64,000 nt of DNA, from NCBI RefSeq assembly GCF_902459685.1, contig NZ_CABPSF010000002.1, positions 124,001 through 188,000 on the forward strand, given 5' to 3'. Below are positions 62,652 through 64,000 of this stretch, in pieces. The notes under the pieces are model-generated. The model had not been told where the DNA came from. It saw nothing but the letters and a program-made list of their open reading frames with translations, and did not search any database. The number at the start of each line of letters is the position of its first letter. The first letter of the stretch is position 1. The position numbers and the translations under genes are program-made. The stretch is from Pandoraea iniqua (GTDB lineage: Bacteria; Pseudomonadota; Gammaproteobacteria; Burkholderiales; Burkholderiaceae).

Positions 62652-64000
62652 ATGTCCTCCGCTCCCGCTCCCGGCACACTTACCTTCGCTCAGGCTATCG
62701 CACTGGCGCAATCGCATTGGCAAGCCGGACAGGCCGCACAGGCCGAGACGCTCTGCCGCCGGGTGCTGGATGTCGACCCCGGTCAGCCTGACGCGCACTA
62801 TCTGCTGGCGCTGATGGCGCACGCCTACGGCAAGCGCGAGATGGCGATCGATCACCTGAAAAAGGCCTGCGACGCGCCGGGTGCACCGGCGGCGTTCTGG
62901 TCCGATCTGGCGGAGATGTGTCGTCAGGCGGGACGTCTGGAGGAGGCAAAGCTAGCCGGGCAGCAGGCGGTGACGATCGACCCGGCCTTCGCTGCCGGAT
63001 GGAACAATCTTGGCATCGTGTTGCAGGAAGCGGGTGAGCTAGAACAGAGCATGACGTGCCTGCTGCGTGTCAGCGAGTTGCAACCGGCATCGGCCGATGC
63101 ACAGAACAATCTCGGCAACACGGCGCGATTGCTCGGGCGAGCCGATGCCGCAGAGGCGCACTATCGCCGTGCCCTCGAACTGGCGCCGCAGCGCGCCGAT
63201 ACGCATAGCAATCTGGCGGCGCTATTGAGTGCCACGAAACGATTTGACGAAGCGGCCGTGCTGGCGCGCCGGGCCATCGAGATCGATCCCCAGTTTGTGG
63301 ACGCTTATCGCAATCTCGCCGACGTGGAGCTGTCGCGCGGGAATGTGGCAGGGGCATTGCAGATTGTCGAGGTGATGAGCGCGTTTGCCGAACGGCATCC
63401 GTCCACGCTCGGCGCACGCGCGCGAATTATGGGGCTGGTCGGTCGCTGGGACGACGCGCTGGCGAGCGCACGCGAAGCCGTAGCGTTGCAACCGGAGAGT
63501 GCGGACGCGCGTGCGGTGCTTGTTGCGATTCAGGCGGAGATCGACAAGCGTGCTGCTGGGCAAACCGACGTTGATGTGTCGGGCGCCGCGCCTCAGGTTG
63601 CACAGGCGAGCGCGGTAGCCAGCGAGCAGAATCTCGCGGCACCGAATACCCATCAAGCGCGGTCGGAGGTGGTGGCGATTCACGAACGGGCGCTGGCACT
63701 GGTGCGTGAACAGGATTTTGCCGGTGCCGAGGCGTTGCTCAGCGGTGTCGTGTCACAGGGCGTCGCCCCGATGTCGATGTGGCGCCTGCTGGCGATGGTG
63801 CTGCGGGCGCAGGGCAAGGCGCAAGCCGGGTGCGACGTGCTGGGCATGCTTGCGCAACAAGTGCCGGGAGATCTGTCCAATCGTTTTGACTTCGCCGAGG
63901 CGCTGCTGCTGCTCGGTGACTTCGAGCGCGGGTGGCGCGAATATCGGTATCGCTACAGTCTGGAACACACCCAGTCGATCGAGCGCAAGGTGCAACGCCC
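62652..64000 (+). CDS. TPR protein, probable glycosyltransferase N-terminus (cut by window end)
   Basis: The frame is open to the end of the window; 449 residues are visible from ATG 62652. An ATG at 62571 lies inside the upstream terminator hairpin and is less likely. About eight tetratricopeptide repeats are visible (WNNLGIVLQEAGELEQSMTCL, AQNNLGNTARLLGRADAAEAHYRRALELAP, THSNLAALLSATKRFDEAA, and others). Near the end LLLLGDFERGWREYRYRY resembles the linker between TPRs and the catalytic part of TPR glycosyltransferases (GT41-like). It lies 135 bases after the autotransporter, so it may glycosylate it. Confidence 0.75.
   Translation, partial: MSSAPAPGTLTFAQAIALAQSHWQAGQAAQAETLCRRVLDVDPGQPDAHYLLALMAHAYGKREMAIDHLKKACDAPGAPAAFWSDLAEMCRQAGRLEEAKLAGQQAVTIDPAFAAGWNNLGIVLQEAGELEQSMTCLLRVSELQPASADAQNNLGNTARLLGRADAAEAHYRRALELAPQRADTHSNLAALLSATKRFDEAAVLARRAIEIDPQFVDAYRNLADVELSRGNVAGALQIVEVMSAFAERHPSTLGARARIMGLVGRWDDALASAREAVALQPESADARAVLVAIQAEIDKRAAGQTDVDVSGAAPQVAQASAVASEQNLAAPNTHQARSEVVAIHERALALVREQDFAGAEALLSGVVSQGVAPMSMWRLLAMVLRAQGKAQAGCDVLGMLAQQVPGDLSNRFDFAEALLLLGDFERGWREYRYRYSLEHTQSIERKVQR

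Overview
The window is GC-rich, densely coded DNA from a Burkholderiales betaproteobacterium. I judge it most likely a Burkholderiaceae chromosome of the Pandoraea/Burkholderia type. The pointers are a glucokinase fused to an RpiR/HexR regulator, a DUF4148 protein, a Burkholderia-type porin, an ESPR autotransporter, and several IclR/LysR-controlled aromatic catabolism genes. The genus is an inference from gene content, not from a marker gene. I saw no rRNA, tRNA, CRISPR array or intact insertion sequence.

Layout. 0-1.8 kb: the tail of a meta-cleavage operon (4-oxalocrotonate tautomerase, dienoate hydratase, oxalocrotonate decarboxylase). 1.9-6.5 kb, minus strand: hemL, then lemA - TPM protein - TPM protein - ribD packed as an operon. 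7-8.2 kb: rnk and a PAP2 phosphatase. 8.4-11.8 kb: a long leader with a 20-codon upstream ORF and a 59-aa ORF, then the magnesium P-type ATPase mgtA. 11.8-16.5 kb: a small HTH protein, a DapA-like aldolase, a hypothetical, an aldehyde dehydrogenase and a divergent LysR. 16.5-22.7 kb: the Entner-Doudoroff entry genes edd and zwf-pgl-glk/hexR, divergent around a perfect HexR-type palindrome; eda is not in the window. 22.8-33.7 kb: MarR, dodecin, AMP nucleosidase, GntP permease, an Hsp70-like protein, an MFS exporter, an atypical P450, a small AT-richer island with a possible effector-tip/immunity pair, ArsR and DUF4148.

34-39 kb: a duplicated beta-barrel protein, an IclR regulator with a FAD monooxygenase, and a porin. 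39.2-54.6 kb: one long plus-strand catabolic cluster. In order it encodes an ABC ATPase, permease, SDR, cupin, alpha/beta hydrolase, IclR, second SDR, ThDP enzyme, aspartate-dehydrogenase-like protein, aldehyde dehydrogenase, periplasmic binding protein, two small proteins, Rieske oxygenase, RidA, a PDR/VanB-type reductase and an extradiol-type dioxygenase. The porin and the cluster carry near-identical promoter-proximal palindromes, so they are probably one regulon: uptake across both membranes, Rieske hydroxylation, dehydrogenation, ring cleavage, C-C hydrolysis and processing of nitrogen-containing and aldehyde products. The substrate cannot be read from the sequence. This cluster is the best candidate here for an undescribed system.

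54.7-64 kb: glutathione peroxidase, a 2179-aa type V autotransporter with three copies of a passenger module, and the start of a TPR protein (cut by the window end) that resembles the TPR part of cytoplasmic glycosyltransferases and may modify the adhesin.
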